In this document: positions 1 to 6,927 of the stretch, one piece after another
How positions within the stretch are numbered: position 1 is the first letter of the stretch
Layout: each line of letters opens with the position of its first letter
NCBI RefSeq assembly: GCF_019131995.1
Contig: NZ_JAHONA010000036.1
Coordinates: 1 to 18,993, forward strand
Reading direction: 5' to 3'
DNA: 18,993 nucleotides
DNA from: Collinsella aerofaciens
GTDB lineage: Bacteria; Actinomycetota; Coriobacteriia; Coriobacteriales; Coriobacteriaceae
Program-made: the position numbers and the translations under genes
The notes under the pieces: generated by a model
Seen by the model: the letters and a program-made list of their open reading frames with translations, nothing else
Database searches by the model: none
Told to the model about the DNA's origin: nothing

Positions 1-3
1 CCC

Positions 4-468
4 TCAGGGTATCGGGTTCCCACATTCATCCGCACATGTGCGGATGAATGTGGGAGGTGTTCGGATGAAGTTGATAATCAAGGCCGACAAAATATACTGC
101 TCTCCACCTACGATTTTGATTGCGGATTTGTATGCGTCGGTGTAAAATTGTTTTGCGAAGTCATAGCCGCCGTGATTGTAGAAGTAGGCGGAGTTCACAT
201 CAAAGACCAACTCACCGTATCGAAATGCGTCCGCCTTAATGCCACGGGTGGAGATCACACCATCGGCCTCCATTTGGGAGAACATCTCCTGATACCCTGC
301 GGATGGGACCTTGAAATGGACATTGAGCGACGTCCGCTCTGGTACAATGTCCTGGTTGACATAGGAATCCTTCTCGCGTTCGTTGTGCTGCTGGGTGTTG
401 CCGATTTTAGCAGCGGTCAGCCTCATATTTCTTGCGTTGGTGCGGTCAATGCCGTCGCCTCTCGCCAT
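4..468 (-). pseudogene. MobV (Pre/Mob) relaxase, N-terminal fragment
   Basis: The fragment is the N-terminal part of a plasmid recombination/mobilization relaxase of the MobV family, which nicks oriT and starts conjugative strand transfer. It opens with MARGDGIDRTNARNMRLTAA and carries the conserved HNERE motif and the FDVNSAYFYNHGGYDFAKQF region. The ATG at 468 is preferred over one 18 bp upstream because GGAGG lies 9 nt before it. After GGEQYILSA (about residue 128) the match to the family ends; about 25 unrelated residues follow, then a stop. Family members are several hundred residues long, and the segment with the expected HxDE/HxH metal-binding residues is missing, so it should be inactive. 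The truncation coincides with a 38-bp palindrome. A candidate oriT lies directly upstream. Confidence 0.85.
18..55. repeat. Perfect 38-bp palindrome
   Basis: Positions 18-55 form an uninterrupted palindrome centred between 36 and 37; the half-site is TCCCACATTCATCCGCACA. It lies inside the last codons of the truncated relaxase frame, just where the protein stops resembling its family. It could be a recombination or inversion scar, a hairpin-forming site, or a fold-back join close to a contig end. Confidence 0.8.
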
Positions 469-530
469 AGGCAAAAATCCTCCCATTTCAGATGTTTGGT
501 TGTTGAAAATGGACGGGGGTTCGGGGAAGG

Positions 531-593
531 CACTTCCTGCGGGAAGTGTAATAACCCACTATGGCACTTTCGCCCCGTTGGTGCGAAAGTGCC
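531..593 (-). other. Candidate MobV-type origin of transfer (oriT)
   Basis: On the minus strand, 562-551 read ATAGTGGGTTAT. This matches the pMV158-type MobV nick region TAGTGTG/TTA with one difference and would place the nick between 555 and 554. It is flanked by inverted repeats: an 11-bp stem (GGCACTTTCGC at 563-573 with 583-593) and a 7-bp stem (CACTTCC at 531-537 with 542-548). An oriT just upstream of the mob gene with several inverted repeats around the nick is the usual MobV layout. The match was made by eye from the remembered consensus; no nicking evidence exists. Confidence 0.6.
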
Positions 594-614
594 GTGGGCT
601 CTCCGAGGGGGTGC

Positions 615-683
615 GGGGGCTTTGCCCCCGGCAACTGCGGTTGCCTCCCCCAGCAGGGCCGCCCTTTGAAAAGGGCGCCCTGC
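615..683. repeat. Tandem strong hairpins in non-coding element DNA
   Basis: Three adjacent stem-loops are visible: GGGGGC/GCCCCC (615-620 with 624-629), GGCAAC/GTTGCC (630-635 with 640-645), and a long one pairing 653-659 with 677-683 and 661-666 with 671-676. There is no convincing ORF with element-like coding character here. The hairpins sit between the oriT candidate and the iterons, so roles in transfer, replication-origin structure or transcript termination are possible. Confidence 0.65.
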
Positions 684-701
684 ACCCCGCCTAAACTTTT
701 C

Positions 702-750
702 CACTTGCCGGGTGGTGGAAAGGCACAGCCTTTCCACCACCCGGCAAGTG
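702..750. repeat. Perfect 23-bp inverted repeat with 3-nt loop
   Basis: The arm at 702-724 begins CACTTGCCGGGTGGTGG and is exactly complementary to 728-750, leaving a loop of only 725-727. No T-run follows on either strand, so it is not a standard intrinsic terminator. Such a stem could act as a single-strand origin, a relaxase or replication-protein site, or block read-through between the ATPase and relaxase genes. Confidence 0.8.
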
Positions 751-845
751 TCCTCCGTGGGCCAAATATCAAGGGGTTCGGGTTGTATTGCCTTGCGGCA
801 ATCTCCACCCACAGGTATGCCCCCTTGACATTTGACCCCGCTCCC

Positions 846-929
846 CGTGACAGCCGTGACGACCGTGACGATGTTTTGGACACCGCCCCCGCTCTCAAAA
901 AAGCCGTCACAGCCGTCACGGTCGTCACG
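846..929. repeat. Opposed arrays of 9-bp iterons
   Basis: Three direct copies of a CGTGACRRY unit lie at 846-854, 855-863 and 864-872. Three copies in the opposite orientation lie at 903-911, 912-920 and 921-929 (reverse complements TGTGACGGC, CGTGACGGC, CGTGACGAC). The arms include a perfect 16-bp inverted match (855-870 with 914-929). The right array overlaps the last codons of the RepA-like ATPase. Iterons beside a replication-type ATPase suggest a binding site or origin; that role is inferred. Confidence 0.7.
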
Positions 930-2082
930 CTTGGGGAGGATCCAGGGTCAGGCTGATACTTCTCCCGGCGTGGGTGCGGGTGTTCTCATAGCGGATATGA
1001 TAGTCCGTTGCCAGTTTCCCGGCCCGGACGTTCAGCCGCATCGCCAGGGCATTGGGCTTCATATCCACTTGCAGGGCTGCCGCCAACTCCGTGGCCGTAC
1101 CGCCCCAGGACGGCCTCTCCGCCGTGATAAAGGCGGCTACGGCCTCCAGCACCGGGTCGGGGGGTTCTACCCACAACTCCGTTTCCATCCGCTCCAGTGT
1201 CCATGTCAGGTGTTCCTTGTCCTTAATGAGATAGAGCCGCTGGTCTTGCTGGTCACGTCCTACCACATCCAAGGTGGCGGTGCCGTCCGTCCGCTTCTCC
1301 TTCTGAAGAAGAAAGGCCCCGTCTGCTGCCCCCGACAGGCCGTTGGTGCCGGAGATCATATCAAACTTGTCGTCGGCCTGCTGCTTCCGAGTGTGATGTA
1401 CCAGTAGGAGGCAGACGCCGCAAGCGTCAGCAAGGCGTTTCAGCTTTCCTACCACCTCATAATCGTTGGCGTAGCTGTACTTATCCCCGCCAGCCTCCCG
1501 AATCTTCTGAAGGGTGTCAATGATAATCAGTTTGGTGTCTGGGTGTTCCTGCACGAATCGCTTTAGCTGTTCCTCCAGCCCGTTGCCGACCTGCTTTGCG
1601 CAGATGGAAAAGAGGAGGTCGTTGGTGCCGTCCATGCCGAACATCCGGTAAAGCCGCTCCTGCAAGCGACGGTGATCGTCCTCCAGCGCCAGATAGAGGA
1701 CAGTCCCCTTGTGAACGGGATAGTCCCACAGGGGGAGGCCCATGCTGACGTGGTAGGCAAGCTGGGCCATCAGAAACGACTTGCCTACCTTGGGCGCTCC
1801 CGCAAAGAGGTACGTCCCCGGATAGAGCAGACCGTCAATGACGGGCGGTCTGCTCTGATAGACGTTCTCGTACAACTCGTTCATGGAAATCGTGGGGAGA
1901 TACGCCGGGTCGTTCATGCGCTGCATTTTCCGCAGCAGTTCCGCATAATTTTTTTCAGGGGGATTGTTTTCTGTCGTTTCCTCTGTTATACATGCGGTAG
2001 GTGTTTGTGAAATGGGCTGTTCCCCGTCTGCGCCAACAGACGGAACCGGGACAGTCCTTTTCGTTTCTCTGGAATCCATCAA
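925..2082 (-). CDS. RepA-like AAA ATPase/helicase of the mobile element
   Basis: This 385-residue protein belongs to the AAA_25/RepA hexameric helicase group, which unwinds DNA during plasmid or element replication and mobilization. A low-complexity N-terminus (about 1-55) is followed by the RecA-like core: Walker A GAPKVGKS at 95-102, an acidic LEDD segment at 133-136, Walker B LIIID at 185-189, and LLLVHHTRK at 225-233. The C-terminal part (about 305-380) looks like a winged-helix region. The first codon is TTG at 2082, with an ATG one codon later; GGAGG lies 9 nt before the TTG and 12 nt before the ATG, favouring TTG. It follows the ribbon-helix-helix gene by 4 bp, so the two are co-transcribed. 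The catalytic motifs are intact. Confidence 0.85.
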   Translation of the reverse strand: MMDSRETKRTVPVPSVGADGEQPISQTPTACITEETTENNPPEKNYAELLRKMQRMNDPAYLPTISMNELYENVYQSRPPVIDGLLYPGTYLFAGAPKVGKSFLMAQLAYHVSMGLPLWDYPVHKGTVLYLALEDDHRRLQERLYRMFGMDGTNDLLFSICAKQVGNGLEEQLKRFVQEHPDTKLIIIDTLQKIREAGGDKYSYANDYEVVGKLKRLADACGVCLLLVHHTRKQQADDKFDMISGTNGLSGAADGAFLLQKEKRTDGTATLDVVGRDQQDQRLYLIKDKEHLTWTLERMETELWVEPPDPVLEAVAAFITAERPSWGGTATELAAALQVDMKPNALAMRLNVRAGKLATDYHIRYENTRTHAGRSISLTLDPPQA

Positions 2083-2086
2083 TCTA

Positions 2087-2407
2087 TCAATCCTCCTTCA
2101 TGCCGCCCATGATAGCGGCGATCATCTGAATGGTGTCCAGCAGTTCATCGTCCACGCCAGCCCCGTCCTCGGCCCGCCGCAGTTCGTCCAGAACGGCGGC
2201 AAGCTGGTCACGCAGGGCTTTGTAGACCTTGGGATTACCCTGTACCACTACGTCCCGGCACAGGAGGCGTCTTGTGATGTAGTCCTGCTTTGTCAGGCCG
2301 GAGAGCCGCACAGCGGCCTCGATCTGTTCATCTTCCTCCGGGGACACCCGGAAGGCCACGGTCTTGTTCCTCCAGCGATTTTTGTTGTCTCGGTTTTTCA
2401 GTGACAT
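2087..2407 (-). CDS. Ribbon-helix-helix mobilization-type protein (MobC-like)
   Basis: This is a 106-residue basic-to-acidic protein. Residues about 15-50 (KTVAFRVSPEEDEQIEAAV, then a KQDYITRRLL helix) show the beta-strand plus two-helix pattern of ribbon-helix-helix DNA-binding proteins, as in MobC-type relaxosome accessory factors. The C-terminal half is helical and probably serves for oligomerisation or partner contact. The ATG lies 2 bp after the integrase stop codon, and the gene is closely followed by the ATPase. A relaxosome accessory or copy-control repressor role fits this position. The family assignment is from pattern only; the exact partner and DNA site are unknown, although the nearby oriT and iterons are candidates. 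Confidence 0.7.
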   Translation of the reverse strand: MSLKNRDNKNRWRNKTVAFRVSPEEDEQIEAAVRLSGLTKQDYITRRLLCRDVVVQGNPKVYKALRDQLAAVLDELRRAEDGAGVDDELLDTIQMIAAIMGGMKED

Positions 2408-2409
2408 GG

Positions 2410-2820
2410 TTACGTTCCCATCCTTTCAAAGTCCAGTTTGTCCGCCATCTCCGTCTGCCTTGTAGGAAACAGATGGGCGTAGCGGTAGGTGATATCGATA
2501 CTCTCATGCCCCACCCGGTCAGCGATTGCCAGGGCGGTGAAGCCCATATCAATCAGCAGGGAAATGTGTGAATGTCGGAGGTCGTGAATTCTGATCCGCT
2601 TCACTCCCGCCGCTTTCGCACCTCTGTCCATTTCATGGTGGAGATAGTGCTTGCTGACAGGGAAAATCCGTTCATTTGCCCCGGTGCTGTAAAACATCTT
2701 TAAGTAGTCCTCCATCTCTCCACAGAGGAATTTGGGCATCTTAATGACACGGTTGCTCTTTTTCGTCTTAGGAGTGGTAATCATGTCCTTGCCCTTGAGC
2801 CGCTGATAGGATTTGCTGAT
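2410..2820 (-). pseudogene. Tyrosine integrase, C-terminal catalytic fragment
   Basis: The frame encodes the last 137 or so residues of a phage/ICE-type tyrosine recombinase. Visible are the PKTKKSNRVI beta-hairpin region, the HxxR box (IRIHDLRHSH), the GH of RVGHESIDIT and the catalytic tyrosine region TYRYAHLF. Family similarity starts near SKSYQRLKGKDMITTPKTKK. The SAM-like DNA-binding N-terminus and the first catalytic arginine, together roughly 200 or more residues, are absent. The open frame runs on to 2883 but those residues are the antisense of an unrelated host gene. The fragment cannot catalyse recombination. Its stop is 2 bp from the next gene, so it was the first gene of the leftward operon. 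Confidence 0.85.
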
Positions 2821-3112
2821 GGACAAGCCCGAGCTGCTCGAGTCCATCGCCGCAGCGCTCGGCGTGTCCGTCAACGCCCTCAAGGATTACGGCGTCGAGA
2901 CCGCAGGCGACCTCATGTCGCTGCTCGTGCGGCTCGAGGACTCCTTCGGCATAGTTCCCTCAGCCGACGGTTCGGGCCTCTCCCTGAACCCCAAGGCGCC
3001 GCACGCGCCCAAAGCCGCGATGGCGATCGAGTTGTGGGCAGAGAAGCGCGCACGGCTCGAGAACGGCGAGATCGACGCCGACGAGTACGAGGACTGGAAA
3101 GCCTTGCTGTAA
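2819..3112 (+). CDS. C-terminal remnant of an XRE-type regulator
   Basis: The 97-residue frame reads MDKPELLESIAAALGVSVNA, then a LEDSFGIVP segment and an ending of the type LENGEIDADEYEDWKALL. This is the C-terminal pattern of XRE-type helix-turn-helix regulators that continue past the 'adopted last helix plus ALGVS' motif. The helix-turn-helix itself would lie upstream and is missing: the frame hits a TAG at 2807, inside integrase sequence. Codon use is GC-rich like the host genes and unlike the DNA to the left. The ATG at 2819 may be accidental, so any product would lack DNA binding. No ribosome-binding site is visible. The XRE assignment rests on pattern and is moderately sure. Confidence 0.55.
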   Translation: MDKPELLESIAAALGVSVNALKDYGVETAGDLMSLLVRLEDSFGIVPSADGSGLSLNPKAPHAPKAAMAIELWAEKRARLENGEIDADEYEDWKALL

Positions 3113-3199
3113 CGGCTCCCCGCATTTCGCAATCAACGCAACCGAATCAGGACGCCAGGCTAGGCGGTGAGCTCCGCTCGCTCCTGCGTAAGCTGAGTT

Positions 3200-3635
3200 T
3201 TTACTCCCCATTGCATGCAAAGGCATTTCAAGCGTAAATGGGGAGTAAATGACGCGGTGGCTTACATGGCGGCACACGGCAGTACGCCGCGGCATTTCCC
3301 CTGGTTACTCCCGTTTTCATTGAGGCGGCGAGATTCTTTACTCCCCATTAACCACCTGGGGAAACGCCGTACGGAGACCGTAAAAACGCCCGTTGAGTTC
3401 GATTTGAGTTTCACGGGCCCCGAAACGGCCTCGTTTCGTTCTCGGGGACAAAAATCGCGCGTCTACTCATTCGGGATAAATCTTTACTCCCGTTCCTCCG
3501 AATACCGCCCCGTGCCTTGTCGTCTTGAAATACGGGGAGTAAATCGCGAAATCGCAGGTGAAAGGGAGTAAAACGGCAAAGAAAAAGCCTCCGTCCCAAC
3601 GCGGGAACGGAGGCCAGATTACCGTATTTACTCAC
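3200..3635. repeat. Intergenic cluster of TTTACTCCC motifs
   Basis: The roughly 600 bp between the regulator remnant and guaA hold no convincing gene. The 9-mer TTTACTCCC occurs exactly at 3200-3208, 3337-3345 and 3483-3491, and inverted at 3241-3249, 3535-3543 and 3564-3572. Near copies lie at 3305-3312 and 3627-3635. The first two copies form 13-bp perfect arms (3200-3212 with 3237-3249) around a TTGCATGCAA palindrome at 3211-3220. This may be a regulator-binding cluster or a lineage-specific intergenic repeat. Confidence 0.75.
3580..3614 (-). terminator. Intrinsic terminator of guaA
   Basis: On the minus strand a stem pairs 3607-3614 with 3587-3594 (GCCTCCGT arms), extended by 3603-3605 with 3595-3597 across a one-base bulge at 3606. 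The loop is 3598-3602. It is followed by five U residues (3586-3582). It lies 115 bp downstream of the guaA stop codon. Confidence 0.8.
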
Positions 3636-3729
3636 CGCCGTCGCTGGCGGCTTTGCCATGACTCTCGTACGAAACGAAACTCAGCGGCACAGTGCGGCAC
3701 TCAAAAGTGCAGGTCAGAACCCTATCAGC

Positions 3730-5328
3730 CTACTCCCACTCGATGGTCGCGGGCGGCTTGGACGTAATGTCGTAGCAGACGCGGTTGGCGCCGGGAACCT
3801 CGGCCACGATGCGGCCGGAGATGCGGGCCAGCACGTCGTAGGGCAGCTTGGCCCAGTCGGCGGTCATGGCATCGCTGGACTCAACGGCGCGCAGGATGAT
3901 CGGGCGCTGGTAGGTGCGCTCGTCGCCCATAACACCGACGGACTTAATGTCGGGCAGGACCGCAAAGTACTGCCAGCAGCTGTGCTCGGAGTTGCGCTCG
4001 CCGGTCTGCTCAAACAGACGCTGGTTGTAGGCGTCGAGCTCCTCGCGCACGATAGCGTCGGCATTCTTGAGGATCTCGAGTTTCTCCTTGTCGACCGCAC
4101 CGATGATGCGGATGGCCAGACCCGGGCCCGGGAAGGGCTGACGGAACACGATGTGAGCCGGCAGGCCCAGCGCCAGACCAAGCGCGCGGACCTCGTCCTT
4201 AAAGAAGTGATCGAGCGGCTCGATAAGGTCGAAGTGCACGCCCTCGGGGAACGGGATCAGGTTGTGATGGCTCTTGATGGTGGCCGTCTTGCCGCCCGTC
4301 TTGCGAGCGCCAGACTCGATGATGTCAGGGTAGATGGTGCCCTGAGCCAGGTACTTGACCGGCTTGCCATCGGTCTCGAGCTGCTGAGCAACCGCGAAGA
4401 ACTCTTTCCAGAACTGCGTACCGATGATGCGGCGCTTCTCCTCGGGCTCGGTCACGCCGGCCAGAAGCTCGGCATAGCGGTCCTCGGCGTGAACGTGGAT
4501 AAAGTCGACGTCAAACTGCTTGGTAAAGACCTCCTCCACCTGCTCGGGCTCACCCTTGCGCAGCAGACCGTGGTTGATGAACACGCAGGTCATCTGCTTG
4601 CCCACGGCGCGAGCGCCCAGCGCAGCCACGACGGAGGAGTCGACGCCGCCGGACAGGGCCAGAATCACGCGGTCGTTGCCGACCTTCTCGCGGAACTCGG
4701 CCGTCATGGTCTCGACCAGGTTGTCCATGCTCCAGTTGGGCTCCAGGCCGCAGATCTCAAACAGGAAGTTGCTCAGCAGCTGCTGACCGTACTCGGAGTG
4801 CTTGACCTCGGGATGGAACTGCGTGGTGTAGATCTTGCGCTCAACGCACTCCATCGCAGCGACCGGGCACACGTCGGTGCTGGCGGTAACGGTAAAGCCC
4901 TCAGGCACCTCGGAAACGGCGTCGCGATGGCTCATCCACACAGTCTGCTCCATGGGCGTGGAGTTAAAGAGCTTGGCGCCGGCCGTGCGCGTGATGGTGG
5001 CGCGGCCGTACTCGCCCACCTCGGAGTGGCCGACCTTGCCGCCGAGCGTCACGGCCGTGATCTGATGGCCGTAGCAAAAGCCCAGGACGGGAAGGCCCAG
5101 GTCAAAGATGGCAGGATCGATGGACGGAGCGTCCTCGGCATACACAGAGGCCGGGCCGCCGGAAAGGATGAGCGCAGAGGCGTTCATTTCGCGAATCTCG
5201 TCGGCCGAGATGTCGCAGGGGACAATCTCGGAATACACGTTGAGGTCGCGGACGCGACGGGCAATGAGCTGACCGTACTGCGCACCAAAGTCGAGTACGA
5301 GGACCTTTGCGGAAGCCTTTTGATCCAT
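3730..5328 (-). CDS. guaA: GMP synthase (glutamine-hydrolysing)
   Basis: This enzyme converts XMP, ATP and glutamine to GMP, the last step of guanine nucleotide synthesis, in the cytoplasm. The 532-residue length is typical of the two-domain bacterial form. The class I glutamine amidotransferase domain spans about 7-195, with the nucleophile Cys85 in GFCYGHQ and the His172/Glu174 pair in FHPEV. The ATP-pyrophosphatase domain has its P-loop SGGVDSS at 226-232. The C-terminal dimerisation domain ends in the usual KPPATIEWE. A GAGGGGG ribosome-binding site precedes the ATG. The gene stands alone: an intrinsic terminator follows and a divergent asparaginase gene lies upstream. All key residues are present; the assignment is secure. 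Confidence 0.98.
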   Translation of the reverse strand: MDQKASAKVLVLDFGAQYGQLIARRVRDLNVYSEIVPCDISADEIREMNASALILSGGPASVYAEDAPSIDPAIFDLGLPVLGFCYGHQITAVTLGGKVGHSEVGEYGRATITRTAGAKLFNSTPMEQTVWMSHRDAVSEVPEGFTVTASTDVCPVAAMECVERKIYTTQFHPEVKHSEYGQQLLSNFLFEICGLEPNWSMDNLVETMTAEFREKVGNDRVILALSGGVDSSVVAALGARAVGKQMTCVFINHGLLRKGEPEQVEEVFTKQFDVDFIHVHAEDRYAELLAGVTEPEEKRRIIGTQFWKEFFAVAQQLETDGKPVKYLAQGTIYPDIIESGARKTGGKTATIKSHHNLIPFPEGVHFDLIEPLDHFFKDEVRALGLALGLPAHIVFRQPFPGPGLAIRIIGAVDKEKLEILKNADAIVREELDAYNQRLFEQTGERNSEHSCWQYFAVLPDIKSVGVMGDERTYQRPIILRAVESSDAMTADWAKLPYDVLARISGRIVAEVPGANRVCYDITSKPPATIEWE

Positions 5329-5516
5329 GGTTTCCCCCTCTTGTTGGCGGGGAGCCGGTGCCCACCCGCGCGAATAAACGAAAACAGCTTACATAGTGTA
5401 CACGTTATATGGGGTTTCTCGTCCCTCGCAGCCATCAGCGCACGGCAAACGCACGACCTGGGCCCTATTTGACGGTAATTGAAGCGTTACCAGACGTTAC
5501 AGATGATGTAATACGT

Positions 5517-5544
5517 TTGAACATTGGACGCCCTGTGCCACAAT
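5517..5544 (+). promoter_or_regulatory. Weak candidate promoter for the asparaginase gene
   Basis: In the 267-bp divergent gap between guaA and the asparaginase gene, TTGAAC (5517-5522) and CACAAT (5539-5544) are 16 bp apart, each matching 4 of 6 consensus bases. This is the best sigma70-like pair found by eye ahead of the rightward gene. No clear guaA promoter or regulatory structure was recognised in the rest of the gap. Confidence 0.3.
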
Positions 5545-5595
5545 ACTGCCGAACGGCTCCGCCCCTGCGGCGGCAAATACGATAGGAATACCAGC

Positions 5596-6609
5596 ATGAA
5601 GCGCATCCTTCTCATCGCCACGGGCGGCACCATCGCATCGACCGAGGATGGCAACGGCCTCTCCCCCGCCCTGACCGGTGAGGAGCTCGCCCAGAGCGTC
5701 CCCGAGATCTCGGGCCTCTGCGAGCTCGACGTGGTGCAGCCCATGAACATCGACAGCACCAATATGCGCCCGAGCGACTGGATGCGCATCCGCGACGTCA
5801 TTGTCGAGGGTTATGCTGACCACGACGGCTTCGTGATTCTGCACGGCACCGACACCATGAGCTACACCGCAGCAGCACTTTCGTATCTGATCCAGGACAG
5901 CCCCAAGCCCATCGTGCTCACCGGCTCGCAAAAGCCCATGGGCAATCCCTTTACCGACGCCAAGCTCAACCTGTACCAGAGCCTGCTCTATGCGCTCGAT
6001 GAGCATTCGCACGACGTCTCGATCGTGTTTGGCGGCGTCGCCATTGCCGGTACGCGCGCCCGCAAGCAGCGCACCATGAGCTTTAACGCGTTCATTAGCG
6101 TCAACTATCCGCCCATTGCCTACATCCGCAATGACCGCATCGTGCGCAATGGGCTTCACGGCACGCATCAGGGCGAAAACCCGGTGCGTTTCTACGACAG
6201 CATCGACCCGCGCGTATTTGTACTCAAGCTTACACCCGGCGTAAACCCGGGCATCCTCGACGCCCTTGCCGATAGCTACGATGCTGTAATCCTTGAGACC
6301 TTTGGCATTGGCGGTATCCCCGAGTTTGGTGAGTCGGGCGAGTCGTTCCAGGAGGCGATTTTTCGCTGGGTCGGTTCGGGTCGCACCGTCGTTATGACCA
6401 CGCAGGTCCCCGAAGAGGGCCTTGACCTGGGTGTTTATGAGGTCGGCCGTGCCTATGCCGACCATCGGGGCATTTTGCGCGGCGACGATATGACCACCGA
6501 GACGCTCGTGGCCAAAACCATGTGGGCACTCGGCCAGTCACGTGATGCGGCCGAGATTCAGCGCCTGTTCTACAGCCAAGTCAACCACGACCGTATCCCG
6601 ATGGTGTAG
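5596..6609 (+). CDS. ansA: Type I (cytoplasmic) L-asparaginase
   Basis: The enzyme hydrolyses asparagine to aspartate and ammonia. The 337-residue protein carries both asparaginase signatures: TGGTIAS with the nucleophile Thr12, and HGTDTMSYTA with Thr85/Asp86. No signal peptide is present, and the length matches the cytoplasmic type I enzymes (E. coli AnsA is about the same size), so use of intracellular or imported asparagine is likely. The ATG at 5596 is chosen because it starts at the conserved MKRILLIATGG; the open frame extends upstream to 5524 without family similarity. The ribosome-binding site (AGGAA) is weak. It is a single gene, divergent from guaA and followed by an AT-rich gap. 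Confidence 0.95.
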   Translation: MKRILLIATGGTIASTEDGNGLSPALTGEELAQSVPEISGLCELDVVQPMNIDSTNMRPSDWMRIRDVIVEGYADHDGFVILHGTDTMSYTAAALSYLIQDSPKPIVLTGSQKPMGNPFTDAKLNLYQSLLYALDEHSHDVSIVFGGVAIAGTRARKQRTMSFNAFISVNYPPIAYIRNDRIVRNGLHGTHQGENPVRFYDSIDPRVFVLKLTPGVNPGILDALADSYDAVILETFGIGGIPEFGESGESFQEAIFRWVGSGRTVVMTTQVPEEGLDLGVYEVGRAYADHRGILRGDDMTTETLVAKTMWALGQSRDAAEIQRLFYSQVNHDRIPMV

Positions 6610-6664
6610 CAAAAAACAAAATCCGCCTCTTTGGGCCCAGTAGGGCACGTGGTACCCCTCGGAA

Positions 6665-6878
6665 CGTGCAAAAAGCGGAGTTTTCAGCATCCGCCCCTTC
6701 CGGGAACGTTAAAACCGCTGGCTGTAAATTGCCTTTCGACTCGAAAGACTCGTTCCGCGCGCTTGTTATTCCTCATATTATTGAATTTTGTGGATAATCC
6801 AAAACATTACGCGTCGTATTTGTGGCCCCGGCTGCCGTCAAATTATTGAGGGATGCTGAATACTCGCGTTTTTGCACG
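6665..6878. repeat. AT-rich intergenic segment bounded by a 28-bp inverted repeat
   Basis: The 318-bp gap after the asparaginase gene has no convincing gene. Positions 6665-6692 (starting CGTGCAAAAAGCGGAG) and the reverse complement of 6851-6878 agree at 24 of 28 bases. They enclose 158 bp that becomes distinctly AT-rich from about 6755. A smaller stem, GCACGT/ACGTGC, lies at 6646-6651 with 6664-6669. The layout could be a miniature element, a pair of copies of a lineage repeat, or an RNA structure ending the asparaginase transcript. Confidence 0.6.
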
Positions 6879-6927
6879 CCGCCGTCGGGGGGACCCGTTC
6901 AACAAGCGGCAAATCTAGCAAAAAAGG

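Larger units (their letters stand above)
1..2820 (-). mobile_element. Remnant of a mobilizable integrative element
   Basis: Four same-strand genes or gene fragments of mobile-element type lie here: MobV relaxase, RepA-like ATPase, ribbon-helix-helix protein and tyrosine integrase. A non-coding segment with oriT-like sequence, hairpins and iterons lies between relaxase and ATPase. The protein sequences are of the kind found in clostridial integrative mobilizable elements and small plasmids. Base composition is clearly less GC-rich than the DNA right of 2820. Both end genes are incomplete: the relaxase stops early at the left and the integrase lacks its N-terminal part at the right. The element therefore cannot be autonomous as seen. 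The left limit lies at or beyond the window edge. A chimeric assembly join at 2820 cannot be excluded from sequence alone. Confidence 0.75.

Noticed and set aside
531..929. Repeat-rich region considered as a CRISPR array
   Set aside because: The repeats are 9-bp iterons and unrelated hairpins without regularly spaced identical repeats and unique spacers, and no cas gene is present.
148..956. Several overlapping frames on both strands in the non-coding part of the mobile element
   Set aside because: They read through oriT, perfect hairpins and iterons; their translations simply mirror the repeats (for example VTAVTTVT).
3215..3571. 118-codon open frame in the gap before guaA
   Set aside because: It spans the repeated TTTACTCCC motifs and inverted repeats, has no ribosome-binding site and its translation is arginine/serine-rich without recognisable pattern.
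3658..5472. 604-codon open frame opposite guaA
   Set aside because: It is antisense to a secure guaA gene; long antisense frames arise from GC-rich third positions and the translation resembles no protein.
6631..6849. 72-codon open frame after the asparaginase gene
   Set aside because: It covers one arm of the inverted repeat and the AT-rich interior; no ribosome-binding site or coding signal was seen.
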